A program made the position numbers and the translations under genes. From Mycolicibacterium austroafricanum (GTDB taxonomy: Bacteria > Actinomycetota > Actinomycetes > Mycobacteriales > Mycobacteriaceae), in NCBI RefSeq assembly GCF_902705885.1, contig NZ_CACSIP010000045.1, positions 191,183 to 255,182 on the forward strand: a stretch of 64,000 bases of DNA, written 5' to 3'. The notes under the pieces are model-generated. The model worked only from the letters and a program-made list of their open reading frames with translations. It ran no database searches and was not told the DNA's origin. Each line of letters opens with the position of its first letter. The first letter of the stretch is position 1. Shown in pieces: positions 22,630 to 34,552 of the stretch.

Positions 22630-24267
22630 TCAGCCGGTGACCAGCGAGACCGACGTGGAGCGACGCAGCTTGCCCGACGGCGTCTTCGGGATGCTGCCCG
22701 GCCCGAGCACCACCACGTTGCGGGGGCGCACGTCGACCTCGGCCACCACCTCGTGGGCGACCTGGTGTTCGATCCGGCGGACCTCGACGGGGTCCTCCCA
22801 GTTGTTGGACTCGACCGCGACGGCGAACGTCTCGCGCGAGTGACCGGCGTCCAACCGGACCGCGACCGCGCAACCGGCACGCACGCCTTCGACCCGGCCC
22901 GCTGCCCGCTCGATGTCGGTCGGGTAGATGTTGCGGCCGGCCATGATGATCACGTCCTTGACGCGTCCGCACACGACGACGTGGCCGTTGTCGGTCAGGT
23001 AGCCGAGGTCGCCGGTGTCATACCAGCCCTGCTCGTCCTGGGCCGGGATGAAACCGCCCATGGTGAGGTAGCCGGGAGTCAGGCATTCGCCGCGCAGTTC
23101 GATGACCCCGACGCCGCGGTTCGGCATGATGTTGCCGTGGTCGTCGATGATCCGGGCCTCGAGGTCGGTAAGCAGCGGGCCGAGCGTGGCCAGTCGCTTG
23201 GTGTTGCCTTTCGAGGCGGGCACCGCACGGCGCAGCGCCGCCAGCAGATCGGCGTCGACCTCGTCGACGACCAGGCCGGCGTTGCACGGCGAGAACGACA
23301 CCGCCAGCGTCGTCTCGGCCATGCCGTAGGCGGGCAGGATCGCCTCGGGCCGCAGGCCGAACGGCTTGCCGGCGTCGATGAGGTCCTCGACGTCGGCCGG
23401 CTCGACCGGCTCGGCGCCCGACAGCGCGAAGCGCAACGTCGACAGGTCGAACTCGCCCGGCTTGGCCTGCCTGCGCAGCCGCTTGGCGAACAGCGCGTAG
23501 GCGAAATTGGGCGCGGCCGTCATGGTGCCCTTGTACTTGTCGATGAGCTTGGCCCACAGCAGGGTGTCCCGCAGGAAGTCCATCGGCGTGACCTTGACCA
23601 GTTCGGCGCCGAAGTACATCGGGATGGTCAGGAAGCCGACCATGCCCATGTCATGGAAGCAGGGCAGCCAGCTGACCATGACGTCCTTGTCGACGTCGTA
23701 CTCGGCGCCGATGAACATCGCCTCGGCGTTCGAGTAGATGTTGCGGTGGGTGATCTGCACGGCCTTGGGCGACCCAGTGGAACCCGAGGTCAGCTGCATC
23801 AGCGCGAGGTCGTCCTCGCCGACGTCGATGGGGTCGATCGGCTCCGAGGCGAGCAGGTCGGCGACCGTGAGGACCTTGATGCCCTTCTCCTCGAGCACCG
23901 GGATCGCCACCAGGAAAGGCTCGGACACGATCACAGCCTTCGCCTCGATCATGCCGATCACGTTCATCGTGTCCTCGGCCCACATCACCAGGTCGGTGCG
24001 CGGAGTCGGCTGGTGCAGCATCGTCAGGCTCGCGCCGCGCATCCACAGGCCCTGGGCCGTGGGGGCGATCTCGACCGGGAACCCGGCCAACACGCCGACG
24101 GCGTCGCCGAGGCCGATACCGGCCGCTTCGAGACCACCGGCGATGCGCCGTGCCCGCTCGTGCACCTCACCCCAGGTGTGCCGGACCGGCTCGTACGGCT
24201 CGCCGGTCACCATGCCCCTGCCGGTGGTGTGCGCACTGCGGTACATCTTCTCGGTGAATCTGCTCAC
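22630..24267 (-). CDS. pks16: Fatty-acyl-AMP ligase-like protein (Pks16-type)
   Basis: Adenylate-forming enzyme of 545 residues that, despite the historical gene name, is an acyl-AMP/acyl-CoA ligase and not a polyketide synthase. It has the P-loop-like [10 protein letters not shown], the A5-like [21 protein letters not shown] and the catalytic lysine region KTPSGKLRR. The sequence follows M. tuberculosis Rv1013 closely as I remember it. Two GTG codons lie in tandem; the second (24267, [11 protein letters not shown]) is six bases after GGAGG and matches the known N-terminus. Its acyl substrate and carrier partner are unknown. Confidence 0.92.
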   Translation of the reverse strand: MSRFTEKMYRSAHTTGRGMVTGEPYEPVRHTWGEVHERARRIAGGLEAAGIGLGDAVGVLAGFPVEIAPTAQGLWMRGASLTMLHQPTPRTDLVMWAEDTMNVIGMIEAKAVIVSEPFLVAIPVLEEKGIKVLTVADLLASEPIDPIDVGEDDLALMQLTSGSTGSPKAVQITHRNIYSNAEAMFIGAEYDVDKDVMVSWLPCFHDMGMVGFLTIPMYFGAELVKVTPMDFLRDTLLWAKLIDKYKGTMTAAPNFAYALFAKRLRRQAKPGEFDLSTLRFALSGAEPVEPADVEDLIDAGKPFGLRPEAILPAYGMAETTLAVSFSPCNAGLVVDEVDADLLAALRRAVPASKGNTKRLATLGPLLTDLEARIIDDHGNIMPNRGVGVIELRGECLTPGYLTMGGFIPAQDEQGWYDTGDLGYLTDNGHVVVCGRVKDVIIMAGRNIYPTDIERAAGRVEGVRAGCAVAVRLDAGHSRETFAVAVESNNWEDPVEVRRIEHQVAHEVVAEVDVRPRNVVVLGPGSIPKTPSGKLRRSTSVSLVTG

Positions 24268-24576
24268 CACGACCTCCTCGCCGACATCTGCCCCGATGCG
24301 CGTACGCGTTTGCCATGCTCCGCCTGCTGGGAGGCGTTTTCACGGAGGCGCGCACACGGTTGGGCAGCAGTTGTGTCTCGAATCGGTGATGTCCCATAAG
24401 CGCGATCAAACCCAGCCCGACGCCCACCGTGCTCAGCGGTGGCGGAACTGGTTGCGTCCATTGCTCGACCGCTAGCTCTCACCGTCGCTCATCTTAGGCA
24501 ACTCTTAAGTAACTGCCAAACGGAAGCGAGGAATGAGTCATTAGTCACACCGGTTCGTGACCAGGCCGCAGCGTGC
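24268..24576. other. 309-bp gap between pks16 and ispE
   Basis: The gap holds the pks16 promoter (24491-24519) and a long 5' leader. A 28-codon plus-strand reading frame (24389-24475) encodes an Arg/Trp-rich peptide ending RNWLRPLLDR, but it has no clear Shine-Dalgarno and opposes the leader, so I do not call it a gene. A 65-codon minus-strand frame (ATG near 24458) ends inside the pks16 start region and also lacks support. GTCAC/GTGAC arms at 24544-24561 form a weak dyad. Confidence 0.5.
24491..24519 (-). promoter_or_regulatory. SigA-type promoter for pks16
   Basis: On the minus strand TTGGCA and TAAGAT are separated by exactly 17 bp, a strong match to the housekeeping consensus TTGACA-17-TATAAT. 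It would start transcription near 24484 and leave a 5' leader of about 217 nt before the GTG at 24267. Confidence 0.6.
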
Positions 24577-25545
24577 TCACACCGACGTCGACGGGCTCGG
24601 GACGACCCGCGCACCCTGCACCGGACCGCTGGCCACCCGCACCGTGCGGCACACCCCGGCGCCGGCGAGTTCGGTACCCACGTCCACCGCCGCCCCAGCC
24701 GAGCCACACAGGAACGCGCAGGTGGGCCCCGACCCGGACACCACACCTGCCAGGGCGCCGGCCTCCACTCCGGCGCGCAGGGTCCGCCGCAGCGACGCGT
24801 CGAGGCTAAGCGCCGCGGGCTGTAGGTCGTTGCCGAGCAGCGGCGCCAATTGCGCCGGATCACCCGACGCCAGCGCAGCCAGCACCGGTTCGGCGGATTC
24901 CAGGCGCGGCGGAAGGTTGCGATCGTCGGCCGCGCGCAGCCGGTCGATCTCACCGAAGACCTTCTTGGTGGACAGCTCACCGGCAGAGAACGCCAGCACC
25001 CAGTGAAAGGTGTTGCGGGCGAGCACGGTTGCCAGTTCCTCTCCCCGGCCGGTGCCCAACGCCGTACCGCCGTGCAGTGCGAACGGCACATCACTGCCGA
25101 GCTGGGCGGCGAGTGCATGGAGATCCCGCCGCGGCACGCCGAGTTCCCACAGCGAGTTCATCGCGACCAGCACGGCAGCCGCGTCGGCACTCCCCCCGGC
25201 CATTCCGCCGGCGACCGGGATCGTCTTGTCGATCGAGATCGCGACGTCGGGGGTCCGGCCGACGTGCTCGGCCAGCAGTTCGGCCGCGCGCCACGCCAGG
25301 TTGCGCTCGTCGGTGGGCAGCGATTCCGCACCCTCTCCCGTGACCTCGACCGACAGCATGTCGGCGGTCGTGACGGTCACCTCGTCGAGCAGTGACACGG
25401 CGTGGAAGACGGTGGCCAGTTCGTGGTAGCCGTCGTCGCGCCGGTCACCGACCTCCAGATAGAGGTTGACCTTGCCGGGCACCCGGACACTGACCGAGCC
25501 GGAGGGAACCCATTCCGATGCGGTACTTCCGTCGTTCGCGGACAC
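24577..25545 (-). CDS. ispE: 4-diphosphocytidyl-2-C-methyl-D-erythritol kinase
   Basis: IspE phosphorylates CDP-methylerythritol in the non-mevalonate isoprenoid pathway. The 322-residue protein is a GHMP kinase with the N-terminal [24 protein letters not shown] motif, the ATP loop [15 protein letters not shown] and the C-terminal [10 protein letters not shown]. It starts at GTG 25545, about 15 codons before the conserved core, so the true start may be slightly further in. It lies 58 bp after ksgA; rpfB-ksgA-ispE is a conserved mycobacterial operon. Confidence 0.95.
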   Translation of the reverse strand: MSANDGSTASEWVPSGSVSVRVPGKVNLYLEVGDRRDDGYHELATVFHAVSLLDEVTVTTADMLSVEVTGEGAESLPTDERNLAWRAAELLAEHVGRTPDVAISIDKTIPVAGGMAGGSADAAAVLVAMNSLWELGVPRRDLHALAAQLGSDVPFALHGGTALGTGRGEELATVLARNTFHWVLAFSAGELSTKKVFGEIDRLRAADDRNLPPRLESAEPVLAALASGDPAQLAPLLGNDLQPAALSLDASLRRTLRAGVEAGALAGVVSGSGPTCAFLCGSAGAAVDVGTELAGAGVCRTVRVASGPVQGARVVPSPSTSV

Positions 25546-25603
25546 CGCTCGACACTAACGCCGCAACGGCCGGCGGGGCACCCGACGCCCGGGCGGTCCC
25601 GTC

Positions 25604-27690
<2,087 letters not shown>

Positions 27691-27763
27691 CTATCCCCGA
27701 CTAGAGCAGTACGCGCAGCACGGCGGCCGACACGCTTTGATTACAAGACGGTAACGAAGTGGT

Positions 27764-28615
27764 CTACGAGCGGCAACTCTGCAGCCCGTACGTGCGTTCC
27801 GCCGTCGCGGAGGTCTGCTGTGCGATGGTCTCCGCAGACCGGCCGAGGATGTCGGCCAACGCTCGCACAGTGTAGGGCAGGCAGTAGGGCTCGTTCGGCG
27901 CCCCGCGATACGGGTGCGGGGTGAGAAACGGCGCATCGGTTTCGACGAGCATTTGCTCTGCGGGAATGAGCACCGCGGCTTCCCGCAGCTCACGGGCGTT
28001 GCGGAAGCTCACCGTGCCGGACAGGCTGAGCACCCAGCCGGCGGCCACACACGTCCGCGCCATCTCCACGCCCGAGGAAAAACAGTGGAATATCACAGTC
28101 TCGGGCGCACCCTCGGCGCGCAGCACGTCGAGCACCTCGGCGTCCGCGTCCCGGTTGTGGATCATCAACGGCTTGCCGGTGCGCTTGGCCAGGTCGATGT
28201 GCCAGGCGAAGGCGTCGCGCTGCTCGGCGGGCCCGGCGCACCCCTCCAACCGACCGGGCCAGTACATGTCCATGCCCGTCTCGCCGATCGCGACCACCCG
28301 CGGGCGCGCGGCCAGCCGCTCGATCTCGGCCTTGGCCTCTTCGGTCAGCGCGGTGGCGCGGGTGGGGTGCAGCGCCACCGCCGCGTACACCCGCGGATCC
28401 CACTCGGCCGCCTGCACGGCCCACCGGGCCGCTGCCAGGTCGTCGGCGATGGTGACCACGGCTTGCACACCCGCCTGGCCGGCGCGGTCGACGATGGTGC
28501 GCACGTCGTCGGCGTCGGCGGCGCCGCAGGCGTCCAGATGGGTGTGTGCGTCGACGAGGGGTGTGAGGGGCTCTGGAAGGGGCGGCGGCTCCCGCCGCTG
28601 TTTCGTAGAGCTCAC
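27764..28615 (-). CDS. tatD: TatD-family metal-dependent deoxyribonuclease
   Basis: TatD-type amidohydrolase-fold nuclease of about 283 residues acting in DNA repair or degradation. Metal-binding motifs are VDAHTHLDAC, AIGETGMDMYW, MIHNRDADAEV, FHCFSSG and the final aspartate in LVETDAPFLTP. The GTG at 28615 (VSSTKQRREPP) is used; the frame is open further upstream into the metG start region, which is unlikely to be coding on this strand. It lies upstream of rpfB on the same strand and divergent from metG, only 26 bp apart. Confidence 0.92.
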   Translation of the reverse strand: MSSTKQRREPPPLPEPLTPLVDAHTHLDACGAADADDVRTIVDRAGQAGVQAVVTIADDLAAARWAVQAAEWDPRVYAAVALHPTRATALTEEAKAEIERLAARPRVVAIGETGMDMYWPGRLEGCAGPAEQRDAFAWHIDLAKRTGKPLMIHNRDADAEVLDVLRAEGAPETVIFHCFSSGVEMARTCVAAGWVLSLSGTVSFRNARELREAAVLIPAEQMLVETDAPFLTPHPYRGAPNEPYCLPYTVRALADILGRSAETIAQQTSATAERTYGLQSCRS

Positions 28616-28641
28616 CGCACACACTTTAAGGTGAGTTTCTG

Positions 28642-30258
28642 ATGCCTGACTCACTCCCCGGCGCGGGGACGCGCACCCCTGACTCACTCCCCGGCGCGGG
28701 GACGCGCACCCCCGGCACCCCGTACTACATCACAACCGCGATCGCCTACCCCAACGGGACGCCGCACATCGGCCACGCCTACGAGTACATCGCGACCGAT
28801 GCGGTGGCCCGGTTCAAGCGCCTCGACGGTTTCGACGTCCGCTATCTCACCGGCACCGACGAGCACGGGCTGAAGATGGCCCAGACAGCCGCCGCCGAGG
28901 GCATCCCGACCGCCGAGCTGGCGCGGCGCAACTCCGATGCGTTCCAGGCGATGCAGGAGGGACTCGGCGCGACGTTCGACCGCTTCATCCGCACCACCGA
29001 CGCCGACCATCTCGAGGCGTCCATCAACATCTGGAAGCGGATGGACGCGGCGGGCGACATCTATCTGGACTCCTACTCGGGCTGGTACTCGGTGCGCGAC
29101 GAGCGCTTCTACACCGACGACGAACTCGAGGAACGCCCTGACGGTTCCCGGGTGTCGATCGAGACGGGGACCGAGGTCACCTGGACCGAGGAGCAGACGT
29201 ACTTCTTCCGGCTGTCCGCCTACGCCCAGCGGCTGCTGGACCACTACGCGGCGCACCCCGAGTTCATCGGCCCCGACGTGCGGCGCAACGAGATCGTCAG
29301 CTTCGTCTCCGGCGGGCTGCGCGACCTGTCCATCTCGCGGACGACGTTCGACTGGGGAGTTCCCGTCCCCGACCATCCCGACCACGTCATGTACGTCTGG
29401 GTCGACGCCCTGACCAACTACCTCACCGGTGTCGGCTTCCCCGACACCGACTCCGAGGACTTCAGGAAGTACTGGCCGGCCGACCTGCACATGATCGGCA
29501 AGGACATCATCCGGTTCCACACGGTCTACTGGCCGGCGTTTCTGATGTCGGCCGGGGTGGAGCTGCCGCGACGGGTGTTCGTACACGGGTTCCTGCTGGT
29601 CAGCGGCGAGAAGATGAGCAAGTCCGTCGGCAACGTGGTCGACCCCGTCGCGCTCGTCGAGACGTTCGGCCTCGATCAGGTGCGCTACTTCCTGCTGCGC
29701 GAGGTGCCGTTCGGGCAGGACGGCAGCTACAGCGAAGACGCCATCATCGGCCGGATCAACGCCGACCTCGCCAACGAGTTCGGCAACCTGGCCCAGCGGT
29801 CGTTGTCGATGGTCAACAAGAACCTCGACGGTGTGGTGCCCGAACCCGGGCCGTTCACCGACGCCGACCGCGAACTGCTGGCACTTGCCGACGAACTGCT
29901 GCCCAAGGTTCGCGCACACTTCGACGTGCCCGCCATGCACCTGGCCCTCGAGGCGATCTGGTCGGTGCTCGGAGCCGCCAACCGGTACTTCTCGTCGCAG
30001 GAGCCGTGGGTGCTGCGCAAGACCGACACCGACGAGGCCCGGGTGCGGTTCGCCACCGTGCTGTACACGACGCTGGAGGTGGTGCGGATCGCCGCGCTGC
30101 TGACCCAGCCGGTGATGCCCGGATCGACGTCGAAGCTCCTCGACCTGCTCGGCCAGCCGGAGGACCGGCGCTCGTTCGCCGCGCTGCCGGTTCGGCTGGC
30201 GCCCGGCACCGTGCTCCCCGCGCCGACCGGCGTCTTCCCCCGTTTCCAACGCGACTGA
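28642..30258 (+). CDS. metG: Methionyl-tRNA synthetase
   Basis: MetG charges tRNA-Met. The 538-residue protein has the class I signatures PHIGHAYEY (HIGH) and [10 protein letters not shown] (KMSKS), a Rossmann catalytic domain and a helical anticodon domain. It matches the short mycobacterial MetG without a C-terminal tRNA-binding domain. The N-terminus is odd: residues 2-23 are two exact copies of an 11-residue unit ([11 protein letters not shown]) before the conserved [13 protein letters not shown]. The ATG at 28642 has AAGGTGAG upstream. The duplicated segment would not be expected in the catalytic fold. Confidence 0.95.
   Translation: MPDSLPGAGTRTPDSLPGAGTRTPGTPYYITTAIAYPNGTPHIGHAYEYIATDAVARFKRLDGFDVRYLTGTDEHGLKMAQTAAAEGIPTAELARRNSDAFQAMQEGLGATFDRFIRTTDADHLEASINIWKRMDAAGDIYLDSYSGWYSVRDERFYTDDELEERPDGSRVSIETGTEVTWTEEQTYFFRLSAYAQRLLDHYAAHPEFIGPDVRRNEIVSFVSGGLRDLSISRTTFDWGVPVPDHPDHVMYVWVDALTNYLTGVGFPDTDSEDFRKYWPADLHMIGKDIIRFHTVYWPAFLMSAGVELPRRVFVHGFLLVSGEKMSKSVGNVVDPVALVETFGLDQVRYFLLREVPFGQDGSYSEDAIIGRINADLANEFGNLAQRSLSMVNKNLDGVVPEPGPFTDADRELLALADELLPKVRAHFDVPAMHLALEAIWSVLGAANRYFSSQEPWVLRKTDTDEARVRFATVLYTTLEVVRIAALLTQPVMPGSTSKLLDLLGQPEDRRSFAALPVRLAPGTVLPAPTGVFPRFQRD
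28645..28710. repeat. Exact 33-bp tandem duplication at the 5' end of metG
   Basis: Two identical 33-bp units lie at 28645-28677 and 28678-28710, immediately after the metG start codon. The unit contains an internal dyad CCCCGGCGCGGGG. It is in frame and encodes an 11-residue repeat. Such a perfect repeat suggests recent slippage and possible length variation between strains. Confidence 0.95.
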
Positions 30259-30309
30259 GTTTCTCCCGTACATGTTCCTCCTGTACATAAAGTGATGCGC
30301 GTCACGTCG

Positions 30310-30336
30310 TGTCACATTCGGACCGCCGCCGGTGTC
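30310..30336 (+). promoter_or_regulatory. ECF41-type promoter for the oxidoreductase-sigma pair
   Basis: TGTCACA (30310-30316) is followed after exactly 16 bp by TGTC (30333-30336). The ECF41 consensus I recall is TGTCACA-N16-CGTC, so only one base differs. The downstream gene starts at 30369 and the sigma factor itself is the next gene, so autoregulation is likely. The statement of the consensus is from memory. Confidence 0.65.
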
Positions 30337-30368
30337 TCGAGGGCAGTTCCGAGAAAAGGAGAGACACC

Positions 30369-31553
30369 ATGACCGAGAAGACCGGACCGAGGACCAGAGT
30401 CGTCGTGATCGGCGGCGGCTACGCCGGGGTCCTGGCGGCCAACCACCTGCGCGTCGACGACAGCATCGACATCACGCTGGTCAACCCGCGGCCGTCGTTC
30501 GTCGAGCGGATCCGGCTGCACCAGTTGGTGACCGGATCAGACGATGCGGTGGTCGACTACGGCACGGTGCTCGGTGAGGGCATCGAACTCGCCGTGGACT
30601 CCGCGACGAAGATCGACGTCTCCGCCCGCCGGGTCGAACTGGCCTCGGGCGGCAGCATCGGCTTCGACTATCTGATCTATGCCGTGGGCAGCACCGGCGC
30701 CGCCCCGAAGGTCCCGGGTGCAGTCGAATTCGCTTATCCCATATCGGAATACGAACACGGTGAACCGCTACGGGCAGCCGTGGCAGCTGCGGCCGTCGAC
30801 GCGCCGATCTGTGTGGTCGGCGCCGGACCCACCGGTCTGGAGATGGCGGCCGAACTCGCCGAGGAGGGTCGGCGCGTGACGCTGATCTGCGGCGCGGTGA
30901 TGGGTCCCTATCTCAGCACCCGGGCCCGCCGCTCGGCCGCAAAGCGAATGGCCAGGCTCGGCGTCACCGTGATCGACGGTCCGGATGCGAACGCGACCGA
31001 GGTGCTGCGCGACGCGGTGGTCCTCGCCGACGGCCGCAGGATCGTCGCCGCGGTGACGATCTGGACCGCCGGGTTCGGGGTGCCCGACCTGGCCGCCCGC
31101 AGCGGACTGAGCACCGACACGGTCGGCCGGCTGCTCACCGACGAAACACTGACCAGCGTCGACGACCCCCGCGTCGTCGGCGCCGGTGATGCGACGGCAC
31201 CGTCGGACCTACCGCTGCGGATGAGCTGCCAGGCGGCGCTCCCGCTGGGCGCCCAGGCCGCCAACACGGTGCTCAACCGGATCGCCGGCACTCCGCCGAA
31301 GCCGCTGAACCAGGCGTTCACCGGGCAGTGCATCAGCCTCGGCCGGTCGGCGGGCCTGATCCAGATCGCTCACCTCGACGACACCGTGACCCCGCTGTAC
31401 ATCGGTGGCCGGGCCGCGGCGAGCATCAAGGAGGCGGTCTGCAAGGGCACGGTCTCATTCCTGTCCCGGGAGGCGCGCAAGCCGGGCAGCTACTTCTGGC
31501 TCAAGGGCGGGAAGCGACAGCAGAAGCTGGCCGCCCAGACGGTCTCGCCGTGA
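30369..31553 (+). CDS. NAD(P)/FAD-dependent oxidoreductase, NDH-2-like
   Basis: Pyridine nucleotide-disulfide-type flavoprotein of 394 residues resembling type II NADH dehydrogenases and AIF-like proteins. The FAD-binding motif is VVVIGGGYAGVLAAN, the NAD-binding motif is CVVGAGPTGLEMAAE, and the C-terminal FAD contact is VVGAGDATAPSDLPL. There is no redox-active CxxC pair and no clear membrane anchor. The ATG has AAGGAGA upstream. Its stop overlaps the sigma-factor start by four bases. ECF41 sigma genes are usually linked to a carboxymuconolactone decarboxylase, an oxidoreductase or an epimerase; this is the oxidoreductase type. Confidence 0.88.
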   Translation: MTEKTGPRTRVVVIGGGYAGVLAANHLRVDDSIDITLVNPRPSFVERIRLHQLVTGSDDAVVDYGTVLGEGIELAVDSATKIDVSARRVELASGGSIGFDYLIYAVGSTGAAPKVPGAVEFAYPISEYEHGEPLRAAVAAAAVDAPICVVGAGPTGLEMAAELAEEGRRVTLICGAVMGPYLSTRARRSAAKRMARLGVTVIDGPDANATEVLRDAVVLADGRRIVAAVTIWTAGFGVPDLAARSGLSTDTVGRLLTDETLTSVDDPRVVGAGDATAPSDLPLRMSCQAALPLGAQAANTVLNRIAGTPPKPLNQAFTGQCISLGRSAGLIQIAHLDDTVTPLYIGGRAAASIKEAVCKGTVSFLSREARKPGSYFWLKGGKRQQKLAAQTVSP

Positions 31554-32431
31554 GCGAACACGCCGAACGTTTCACCGTTCTACGGCCGCTACTGTTCACG
31601 ATCGCCTACGAGATCCTGGGCAGCGCAACCGAATCCGACGACGTCCTGCAGGAGAGCTACCTGCGGTGGGCCGAGGTGGACCTGGAGACGGTCCTCGACA
31701 CCAAGGCCTACCTCGCCAAGCTGGTCACCCGGCAGTCGTTGAATACCTTGCGGGCGCAATCCCGGCGCCGGGAGGAATATGTCGGGCCGTGGCTGCCGGA
31801 GCCACTGCTCACCGAACAGGACGCGGCCGCCGATGTGGTTCTGGCCGAGTCGGTGTCGATGGCCATGCTGGTGGTGCTGGAGACATTGACCCCCGACGAA
31901 CGTGCGGTGTTCGTCTTGCACGAGGTGTTCGGCTTCTCCCACGAGGAGATCGCCTCGACTATCGGCAAGTCGGCGGCGGCGGTGCGACAGATGGCACACC
32001 GTGCCCGCGCGCACGTGCACGCGCGACGCAAGCGGTTCCAGCCGGTGGACCCCCAGGTTTCCTCGGAGCTCACCGCCCGGTTCTTCACCGCGGCCGCCAC
32101 CGGCGACCTCGACGGCCTGATGGCGATGCTCGCACCCGACGTGGTGTGGACCGCCGACAGCGACGGCAAGGTCAGTGCGGCCCGCCGCCCGGTGGCGGGA
32201 GCGGACCGGGTGGCCAGGCTGGTCATGGGCTTCGCCCGGCTTGCCGGTACCGAGGGCAGGGTCGAGCCCGCGACCTACAACAGCGGCCCCGCGATGGTGC
32301 TCTATCTCGGCGACCACCTGGAGGGCGTGGTGTCGTTCGAGGTGATCGACGGCCGGATCACCAACTTCTACGCGATGCGCAATCCGGAGAAGCTGGCGAC
32401 GGTGCTGGTGCCCCGCCGGATCGGCCGGTAG
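31550..32431 (+). CDS. ECF41-family sigma factor with C-terminal regulatory domain
   Basis: Extracytoplasmic-function sigma factor of 293 residues. Region 2 lies at about 8-75 and region 4 at about 105-160 (LTPDERAVFVLHEVFGFSHEEIASTIGKS). Between them is WLPEPL (81-86), a linker typical of ECF41/SigJ-type factors. The C-terminal SnoaL-like domain (about 172-290) carries DSDGK (203-207) at the place of the DGGGK motif and NPEKL (278-282), close to NPDKL. This domain replaces a separate anti-sigma factor in the family. The GTG start overlaps the oxidoreductase stop (GTGA). Confidence 0.9.
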   Translation: MSEHAERFTVLRPLLFTIAYEILGSATESDDVLQESYLRWAEVDLETVLDTKAYLAKLVTRQSLNTLRAQSRRREEYVGPWLPEPLLTEQDAAADVVLAESVSMAMLVVLETLTPDERAVFVLHEVFGFSHEEIASTIGKSAAAVRQMAHRARAHVHARRKRFQPVDPQVSSELTARFFTAAATGDLDGLMAMLAPDVVWTADSDGKVSAARRPVAGADRVARLVMGFARLAGTEGRVEPATYNSGPAMVLYLGDHLEGVVSFEVIDGRITNFYAMRNPEKLATVLVPRRIGR

Positions 32432-32465
32432 CCCACGGCGGGCCCGGGTCTGTCAGGCTGGGTCG

Positions 32466-33710
32466 GTGCGCATCGAGCGACTCGGCGACCTGGGTGATGC
32501 CTCGTCGGTGCTGCGTGCGCTGGGGGCGGCGGCGACCTCGCTGGGTCTGGCCCCACCCGCAGCCCTGGTCGGGGTGTGGTTCGGGTCCAGGGCGGTGATC
32601 GCGCCGTCGCTGACAGCCGAAGAGGTCCCGGCGCGAGGGGTCTTCGACGTCGCACCCGGACACCGCGCCGACGGCCCGGTCGGGGGTGGCTGGTTCGGGT
32701 ATCTGTCCTATCCGGATGCGGGCGCCGACGGGCTGGGGCCGCGGATTCCGCAGGCGGCGGGCGGCTGGGCCGACAGTGTGCTCCGGTGTGACGCCGACGG
32801 CATCTGGTGGCACGAAAGCCTTTCCGGGATGCCCCTTTCCGGTTGGGTCTCGGATGCCCTGCAGAATCCCGCGGCCCCCGGTTGCGCCCAGATCGCGTGG
32901 GGCCAGGCCGACCGGGCGGCCCACCATCGGGGGGTGCTCGACTGCCTGGAGGCCATCGCCGCCGGTGAGGTGTATCAGGCCTGTGTGTGCACCCAGTTCA
33001 CCGGGAGGTTCGACGGTGACCCCCTCGACTTCTTCGCGGAAGCGGTGTCCCGGACCGCCCCCGCCCGGGGGGCCTACGTCGCCGGGACCTGGGGTGCGGT
33101 GGCGTCGCTGTCACCGGAACTGTTCCTGCGGCGGTGCGGCGAGGCGGTGACGTCGAGCCCGATCAAGGGCACGCTGCCGGCAGATGCCGACCCTGCCGGC
33201 CTGCGCGCCTCGGTCAAGGATGTCGCGGAGAACATCATGATCGTCGACCTGGTCCGCAACGACCTGGGACGGGTGGCCCACACGGGTTCGGTGTCGGTGA
33301 CCGAACTGCTGGCCGTGCGGCCGGCGCCGGGCGTGTGGCATCTGGTGTCGACGGTCTCGGCGCGGGTAGCCGCCGATCTGCCGATGTCGGCGATGCTGGA
33401 CGCGACGTTCCCGCCGGCATCGGTGACGGGCACCCCGAAGGGGCGAGCCCGCGAACTGCTGACCGGATGGGAACCGCACCGACGCGGTGTGTATTGCGGC
33501 ACAGTCGGTTTGGCGTCACCCGTGGCCGGCTGCGAGCTGAACGTGGCCATCCGCACGGTAGAGTTCGCTGCCGACAAGACCGCGGTGCTCGGCGTCGGCG
33601 GCGGCATCACCGCAGACTCCGACCCGGCCCGCGAGTGGGACGAGTGCCTGCACAAGGCCCGGCCGATCATCGGTCATGCCGGCGCGCTGACCTCAGTTTC
33701 GCGCGCGTAG
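32466..33710 (+). CDS. pabB: Aminodeoxychorismate synthase component I
   Basis: PabB makes 4-amino-4-deoxychorismate for folate synthesis. The 414-residue protein has the chorismate-binding core with AGEVYQACVCTQF, the covalent lysine in SSPIKGTLP (PIKGT is typical of PabB, PIAGT of anthranilate synthase), ENIMIVDLVRNDLG and FPPASVTGTPKGRA. The start is GTG 32466. Its last 18 bases overlap the end of the convergent rsmI. No glutamine amidotransferase partner is in the window. Confidence 0.93.
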   Translation: MRIERLGDLGDASSVLRALGAAATSLGLAPPAALVGVWFGSRAVIAPSLTAEEVPARGVFDVAPGHRADGPVGGGWFGYLSYPDAGADGLGPRIPQAAGGWADSVLRCDADGIWWHESLSGMPLSGWVSDALQNPAAPGCAQIAWGQADRAAHHRGVLDCLEAIAAGEVYQACVCTQFTGRFDGDPLDFFAEAVSRTAPARGAYVAGTWGAVASLSPELFLRRCGEAVTSSPIKGTLPADADPAGLRASVKDVAENIMIVDLVRNDLGRVAHTGSVSVTELLAVRPAPGVWHLVSTVSARVAADLPMSAMLDATFPPASVTGTPKGRARELLTGWEPHRRGVYCGTVGLASPVAGCELNVAIRTVEFAADKTAVLGVGGGITADSDPAREWDECLHKARPIIGHAGALTSVSRA

Positions 33711-34529
33711 CACCGCGTCGTAGAGCTCACGCCGCGACGGGGCACCGGGGTTCGCGGCGACCACCTGGGCGCAGGCATCCTTGACCCGCATGCCGTCCTC
33801 GACCAGACGGTTCACGTCGGCCACCAGTTCCTCGGGGTCCGCGGTCGGGGTGGCCCCGGCCAGCACCACGGTGACCTCGCCGAGCACCCCGTCGGCGGCC
33901 CACTCGGCGAGTTCGCCGATCGACGCCCGGACGATCTCTTCGTGTGTCTTGGTCAGCTCCCGGCAGACCACCGCCCGCCGGTCCGCGCCGAGGACGTCCA
34001 CGGCGTCGCGCAGGCAGTCGGCCAATCGGCGCGGCGACTCGAAGAACACACAGGTCCGGGGCTCTGTGACCAACGACCGCAGCCACGACGTGCGCGCCGA
34101 CTGCTTGCGCGGCGCGAACCCCTCGAAACAGAACCGCTCCGACGGCAGGCCGGCGACGGCCAGCGCGGTCGTCACCGCGGACGGGCCGGGCAGGCAGTGC
34201 ACCGGCAGGTCGTTGTCGACACACGCCGCCACCAGTCGGTAGCCGGGATCGCTGATCAGCGGCATCCCGGCGTCGCTGACCAACAGCACCGTCGCCCCGC
34301 CGCGGATGTCGTCGACCAGCGCCGGCACCCGCGAGGCCTCGTTCTGGTCGAACAGGCTGACGATCCGGCCGGCGAGCCGGACCTCCAGCGCCTGGGCCAG
34401 CGTGCGGACCCGCCGGGTGTCCTCGGCGGCGATCACGTCGGCACTGCCCAGCGCCCGCACCAGCCGGGCGGACGCGTCCGACGGCTGTCCGAGGGGCGTG
34501 GCGGCGATGAGCAGTCGGCCGGCGGTCAT
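33693..34529 (-). CDS. rsmI: 16S rRNA (cytidine-1402-2'-O)-methyltransferase
   Basis: RsmI methylates the ribose of C1402 in 16S rRNA. The 278-residue protein shows the tetrapyrrole-methylase fold: LLIAATPLGQPSDASARL, IAAEDTRRVRTLA, LLVSDAGMPLISDPGYRLV and GPSAVTTALAVAGLPSERFCFEGF. The ATG at 34527-34529 is chosen; a TAGGCT element six bases before it suggests a leaderless mRNA. It is divergent from pmt with 23 bp between the start codons, and its 3' end overlaps pabB. Confidence 0.94.
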   Translation of the reverse strand: MTAGRLLIAATPLGQPSDASARLVRALGSADVIAAEDTRRVRTLAQALEVRLAGRIVSLFDQNEASRVPALVDDIRGGATVLLVSDAGMPLISDPGYRLVAACVDNDLPVHCLPGPSAVTTALAVAGLPSERFCFEGFAPRKQSARTSWLRSLVTEPRTCVFFESPRRLADCLRDAVDVLGADRRAVVCRELTKTHEEIVRASIGELAEWAADGVLGEVTVVLAGATPTADPEELVADVNRLVEDGMRVKDACAQVVAANPGAPSRRELYDAVLRARN

Positions 34530-34552
34530 CAACACAGCCTACGATCGCTGTC

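Noticed and set aside
24389-24475. 28-codon plus-strand peptide rich in Arg and Trp
   Set aside because: No Shine-Dalgarno or promoter was seen and it lies opposite the pks16 leader; too short to support.
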